A stretch of DNA of 10,299 nt, from the NCBI GenBank assembly GCA_003024985.2, contig PXIH01S0114347.1; one strand, given 5' to 3'. Each line of letters begins with the position of its first letter. Position 1 is the stretch's first letter. The notes under the pieces were generated by a model. The model made no database searches, was not told the origin of the DNA, and saw only the letters and a list, made by a program, of their open reading frames with translations. Positions 7,367 through 10,299 of this stretch are shown here, one piece after another. The translations under genes were made by a program, and so were the position numbers. This DNA comes from Euperipatoides rowelli. Taxonomy: Eukaryota; Onychophora; Udeonychophora; Euonychophora; Peripatopsidae.

Positions 7367-7726
7367 GTGCTTGCCTTAGTTCGGCATGGAATCTATGCTT
7401 AGTTGCTTAGTGTTTGCCTTAGAAGGTGAGGTGGCATGGAATGATAAGCATTAGTTGCAAAGTGTTTATCTAATTGCCTTAGTTGGTGAGATTCTTGCCT
7501 TAGTTGACATTGAATCTTAAATGTTAGTTGCATAAAGTTTGCCTTAGTTGAAGTGTTTGCCTTTGTTAGCATGGAATCTTAAGCGTTAGTTGGGCAATGT
7601 TTGCCATAAATGGCATGGAATCTTAAGTTTAGTTTCATAGTGTTTGCCTTATTGTTCAGGTGCTTTCCTTAGTTATCATGAAATCTTAAGTGTTAGTTGC
7701 ATAATGTTTGCCTTGGTGGGCTAGAT
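7367..7726 (+). repeat. Irregular minisatellite, 6-7 units of 42-75 bp
   Basis: Units are built from the blocks GTGTTTGCCTTAGTTG, GCATGGAATCTTAAG and TGTTAGTTGCATA. Unit starts (the GTGTTTGCC or GTTTGCC block) fall near 7367, 7410, 7462, 7537, 7599, 7640 and 7706. Some units contain an extra partial GCCTTAGTTG block, which explains the lengths of about 62-75 bases. Identity among units is moderate, so the array is old. It ends within a few bases of the plus-strand LINE fragment. No open frame runs through it. The octamer GCCTTAGT of this array also flanks the hAT-like end at 4519-4526, which may be coincidence. Confidence 0.92.
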
Positions 7727-8099
7727 ACTTTGCACCTATCTCAAGACATTGAAAGAATTCAATATAAATTCTTAAAATATTTATATTGCAAAATGAATAT
7801 TAATTATCATTTGTTAGGGCATATTAAAATATGTGGCGTATTTAACCAAAGATAATTGAGAGATAAAATAACATTTTTGAATTTAGCATTTTAACCAAAT
7901 ATAAGCTAGATTGTTAAGATTTTCTTTCATCTATTTGTTTTAATTCCCCTACTCACCCTCTTCGTCACTACAACATATTTGTTTTACCATTTTCTTGCAA
8001 TCTCTATAAATTTAATTATGCCACTATTAGAGGAGCCAATTTATGTAATTTAATAGCTATTTCACCATTTGTTAATTTTCATGAGTTCAAAGACTTTTA
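7727..8099 (+). pseudogene. LINE reverse-transcriptase C-terminus, Jockey/CR1-like, decayed
   Basis: Two reading frames together give the typical C-terminal region of a non-LTR retrotransposon polyprotein. Frame 1 (7745-7852) reads DIERIQYKFLKYLY, then LLGHIKICGVFNQR up to a stop, and past it LRDKITFLNLAF. The family pattern is IExVQRxFLxYL, then a leucine-rich stretch, RR, and DIxFLxKxxN. Frame 2 (7939-8097) reads FNSPTHPLRHYNIFVLPF, then YKFNYATIRGANLCNL, and FHEFKDF to a stop. The pattern there is FNxPxxxxRxxxxFxxPFxRTNYxxxSPxxRxxxLYN, then an IDxFxxSLxxFK tail. Stops and the frame change show it is non-functional. The polymerase core lies upstream and is missing. The fragment stops at the edge of the TTA-flanked element (8100). 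It differs from the minus-strand LINE at 3477-4020, so two LINE lineages left copies here. Confidence 0.72.
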
Positions 8100-8104
8100 A
8101 GCCA

Positions 8105-8169
8105 TGTTTACACTGGCACTTTTCCAGAACACGTTACGCTATGCGTTGCGATGTTGACCAGTGTAAACA
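8105..8169. repeat. Extra inverted copy of the terminal motif
   Basis: TGTTTACACTGG (8105-8116) and CCAGTGTAAACA (8158-8169) are perfect 12-base reverse complements lying inside the left end of the TIR element, with a GC-richer loop of 41 bases (TTACGCTATGCGTTGCGATG). The terminal motif is therefore present three times in the element. Subterminal inverted copies like this often serve as extra transposase binding sites in DNA transposons. That role is an inference here. Confidence 0.9.
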
Positions 8170-8579
8170 CGAAAATGAATTCTATTGCATTACAGCTTAC
8201 CAAAAGCTGTTCCGCAACAGCTTCTAGGTATCTCTACAAAATGTGTACAAAAACCTATATCTATATAACATTCGCTAAAATTGTCACATCCACTCTTGCT
8301 AAGATCAATGATTGCACGCATGTTTACTTTGTCAAGATTTTATAATGGCCGGTGCTATTTTGAAAGACACCAAAGTTAAGTTTTATTTATTATTTATCTA
8401 TTGAATCAAAGATTTAAGCCATTGACTTATACAGTTATAATACATTATTATTATATAACTATTTGAATAATATCTAATTAATAACATATTTGAAAAAAAC
8501 AAAATAAAACAAATAAATTATTAAAGTGAATAAAATCAATGAAATTATAATAATTAAATAAATACTAACGTAAATGTCA

Positions 8580-8624
8580 CCCCTTCCCTTTCCTTCTCTC
8601 TTTTCTTTTCTCTTTCCCTTTCTC
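8580..8624 (+). repeat. Pure polypyrimidine tract, 45 bases
   Basis: An uninterrupted run of C and T (TTCCCTTTCC, TTCTCTCTTTTC and so on) inside the TIR element, ending at CTCACCC. Mirror-like homopurine-homopyrimidine tracts can form triplex (H-DNA). Here the mirror symmetry is only partial. It could also be mistaken for a splice-acceptor tract, but no exon follows. Confidence 0.9.
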
Positions 8625-9201
8625 ACCCAAATCAATTGTCTGAATCAAAGCATCTATGCGAGAATGAATTAAAATTTTTATCATTTGAGTTCTCAAAGAA
8701 CATAATATTTTTTTTAAAGATGGAATTGCACCACCTTAAACATGCTTTATTACTTCATAACAAAATAATACATTTGAAAGTGAAAAACAATATATAATAT
8801 ATAAAAAAGTAAACTAGCACCAATATTTATAGTAAGTTTTAATCAAGTTATCGTAAATTAAAACATTGTGAACAAATAAAAATAGTAGCCTAAGGTTTAC
8901 CAGCTTCTCTCACCTCGATTCTATGAGGCAAAATTCAACTATTTTTTCAAACAATATCAGAAGCTATGGTTGCTATAGGTTTCTTTGACAACGATTTCAC
9001 GATCCTCAATTTTGGAGATTTAATAATAAACAAACTATCTATATTGTACTATCATAGTCAATTTAAATGATTACTGCTATTTCAAAATCATGCATTGAAA
9101 TTCAGTCATGCTTGAAGGCAATATAAACAAGACCATTGTGATATCTATTCCGCAACACATATCGGAAAAAGATTCGCTATGTCAGTGTAAACGTAGCTTT
9201 A

Positions 9202-9411
9202 TTGAAAAATCAGAGACCTCAACTTAGTTTATTGTACAATCCATCATTCATACTAAATTTATTATATTGTATATAATATATTTAATTCTATTCTATTACG
9301 GTTATCTCTTTTATTTATTTATTGTTTATGTATATAAATCTTAAATCACTTTCTATAATAGGCATATGCCGTAAATAATATAAACTAAACAAAATTAGCC
9401 TTTCTCTTAAT
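9202..9411. other. AT-rich stretch without recognisable gene
   Basis: Plain AT-rich DNA with a TATATTGTATATAATATATT run near 9262-9281 and the perfect 10-base palindrome GGCATATGCC at 9361-9370. If the TIR element really interrupted the LINE fragment, the rest of that LINE should begin here, but I see no continuation of its reading frame. Confidence 0.45.
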
Positions 9412-9632
9412 TGACATCAATTTCCTTAAACTTTTAAGTCATTGTCAACTAACTGACATAAAGGTTGACAGAAAATGACACTAAATTTGTTAATTCAAAA
9501 TTAATCTATATGATTTGGTGTTAGATGACATCGGATCAATAACAACTATTGTTCTGATTGTTTCTGACAGAAAATAAAAATGAATCAGAATGGTTTTCAC
9601 CAAGATGAAATGACATCTAACTGACACAGAGG
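9412..9632 (+). repeat. Cluster of eight TGACA motifs with an inverted repeat
   Basis: TGACA occurs on the plus strand at 9412, 9454, 9466, 9476, 9526, 9565, 9611 and 9622. By base composition far less than one would be expected in 220 bases. The longer words CTAACTGACAYARAGG (9449-9464 and 9617-9632) and TGACAGAAAAT (9466-9476 and 9565-9575) are direct repeats. The segment 9520-9559 is an imperfect reverse complement of 9583-9621 (GTTAGATGACAT pairing with ATGACATCTAAC, and TTCTGATT with AATCAGAA). TGACA is the core of TALE homeodomain (Meis/TGIF) sites. The repeat structure also fits an eroded mobile or tandem element. Function is unknown. Confidence 0.75.
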
Positions 9633-9900
9633 CACACCATTTTAAATACTTCAACTAGAGAAAATTGAATAATTATCTTTGATGAATCAAAAATATATAT
9701 TTCATTAAATTTTCTTTTATGCCACAGATGTAAAAGAATAATTCCCAAAGGTTTAAAGAAGAAATAAAACAAGATTAAAGAATTTTATTAAAATAATAGA
9801 CAAAGAAAAAAAATTGAACATNTTAAAAGAATGCAATCAATGCAATTAAAAAATGTCTTTGTATTCCCGTCAGTGGAGTGGAAGGGGTTAATATACTTAC

Positions 9901-10212
9901 CACATTTAAGCTATATAAAAAGGACATTTTTACTAAAATATATAGGCTACTAAATATTGGCCATTTGTTTGAAAAGGAAATGCCTAAAATCTATTTTTAA
10001 AAATCTATTTTCAGAATTATTAGTATTAATACATTAAACTATAGGCCATTAAAATGAAGAAATTCTATCATGCAACCCAGTCCATATATTGTTATATTTT
10101 CCACATTTATATAAAAAGGCCATGTTAGCCAAAATATATACTAAATATAGACCATTTGTTTGTAAAGGAAATGCTTAAATTCTATTTAAAAAAAATCGAA
10201 TTTCTGAATTAT
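9901..10212 (+). repeat. Duplicated block, about 115 bp, spaced 201 bp
   Basis: Copy 1 (9901-10020) and copy 2 (10102-10212) share CACATTTA, TATAAAAAGG, ACTAAATAT, CCATTTGTTTG, AAAGGAAATGC, and a closing CTATTTTTAAA-type run followed by GAATTAT. They are separated by an 81-base segment (10021-10101) that does not clearly repeat. The first copy also contains AAATATATAGGCTACT, a word found once more at 580-595. Probably part of a larger tandem or dispersed repeat that reaches the window edge. Confidence 0.88.
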
Positions 10213-10222
10213 AACCGATTTT

Positions 10223-10299
10223 GCCTGAAATTTTGCAGCTCCTAAATTTTGCCCTTTTAGGCAAGTGCCTATCCTGCCTATAGGGAAACTTGGCACTGG
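10223..10299. mobile_element. Possible transposon end at the window edge
   Basis: The final 77 bases are GC-richer than the flank. They contain TTTTGCCTGAAATTTTGCAG, TTTGCCCTTTTAGGCAAGTG, TGCCTATAGGGAAAC and a closing TTGGCACTGG. TAGGCA (10258-10263) pairs with TGCCTA (10266-10271). Read from the other strand it begins CCAGTGCCAAGTTTCCC, an order that recalls the CAGTG-starting ends of hAT-type elements. The partner end would lie outside the window or upstream through the 201-bp duplicated block, so the call cannot be settled here. Confidence 0.35.

Larger units (their letters stand above)
8100..9198. mobile_element. Non-autonomous TIR element, 1.1 kb, TTA-flanked
   Basis: The left end AGCCATGTTTACACTG (8100-8115) and right end CAGTGTAAACGTAGCT (9183-9198) are 16-bp inverted repeats with two transition mismatches. 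Weaker matching continues inward: TGCGTTGCGAT at 8142-8152 corresponds to the complement of TCCGCAACACA at 9149-9159. TTA directly flanks both ends (8097-8099 and 9199-9201) and is a possible 3-bp target duplication, as made by PIF/Harbinger-type elements. The motif is weak evidence in AT-rich DNA. The interior has no transposase. A 64-codon frame at 8151-8345 begins inside the end repeat and is not coding. The word TTCCGCAACA occurs on the plus strand at 8210-8219 and again at 9148-9157. The superfamily is uncertain, but a mobile element is the simplest reading of matched ends 1.1 kb apart. Confidence 0.62.

Noticed and set aside
8151-8345. 64-codon plus-strand open frame
   Set aside because: Its start codon is within the loop of the terminal inverted repeat of the TIR element. 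It has no recognisable motif and no resemblance to a transposase.
8580-8624. Polypyrimidine tract as a splice acceptor
   Set aside because: No AG followed by an open exon-like frame lies just downstream, and the tract sits inside the non-coding TIR element.
9822-9822. Ambiguous base n
   Set aside because: A sequencing or assembly ambiguity in AT-rich DNA. It has no effect on any feature called.

Overview
This is AT-rich (roughly 70% by eye), gene-poor eukaryotic DNA. I see no intact protein gene, tRNA, rRNA or CRISPR array. It most resembles intergenic or intronic DNA of an animal, probably an invertebrate. The reasons are two decayed LINE reverse-transcriptase tails from different lineages, ends resembling hAT-type DNA transposons, a non-autonomous element with terminal inverted repeats, several minisatellites, and many homopolymer and simple repeats. 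I cannot name the species. One ambiguous base (n, position 9822) and the lack of any bacterial-type gene organisation fit a draft eukaryotic assembly.

Layout. 1-1675: a (TG)n microsatellite, then plain AT-rich DNA. 1676-2215: a perfect 16-bp hairpin followed by a tandem repeat of about 188 bp, whose middle copy has gained a 46-bp inverted arm and so forms a long near-perfect hairpin (1964-2073). 2216-3400: mostly unassigned, with a palindromic transposon-like end at 2672-2735 and an open frame of 119 codons on the minus strand that I cannot assign. 3477-4020, minus strand: the C-terminal part of an RTE/BovB-like LINE polyprotein, broken by frameshifts and stops. 4527-5475: a hAT-like terminal motif leads into a minisatellite with a 38-bp period whose units carry the heptamer TGAGTCA, about 27 perfect copies in all. 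5476-6666: AT-rich with small hairpins. 6667-6952: two 135-151-bp tandem copies, each with a G-rich block. 6993-7229: a 78-codon open frame, doubtful.

7367-7726: a second, irregular minisatellite built on TTGCCTTAGTT and TGGAATCTTAAG blocks. It runs almost directly into a plus-strand LINE C-terminal fragment of Jockey/CR1 type (7727-8099). That fragment runs directly into a 1.1-kb element with 16-bp terminal inverted repeats flanked by TTA (8100-9198). Three repetitive units therefore lie end to end. 9412-9632: a segment with eight TGACA motifs, all on one strand, partly arranged as an imperfect 40-bp inverted repeat. 9901-10212: two copies of a sequence of about 115 bp, spaced 201 bp apart. 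The window ends in a GC-richer stretch (10223-10299) that looks like the edge of another transposon.

There is no operon or pathway here. The content is a record of transposition and tandem duplication. The items that most repay a second look are the AP-1-site-bearing minisatellite inside a hAT-like end, the inverted duplication inside the 188-bp repeat, the TTA-flanked element, and the one-stranded TGACA cluster. All family names rest on reading translated motifs by eye, not on database searches.
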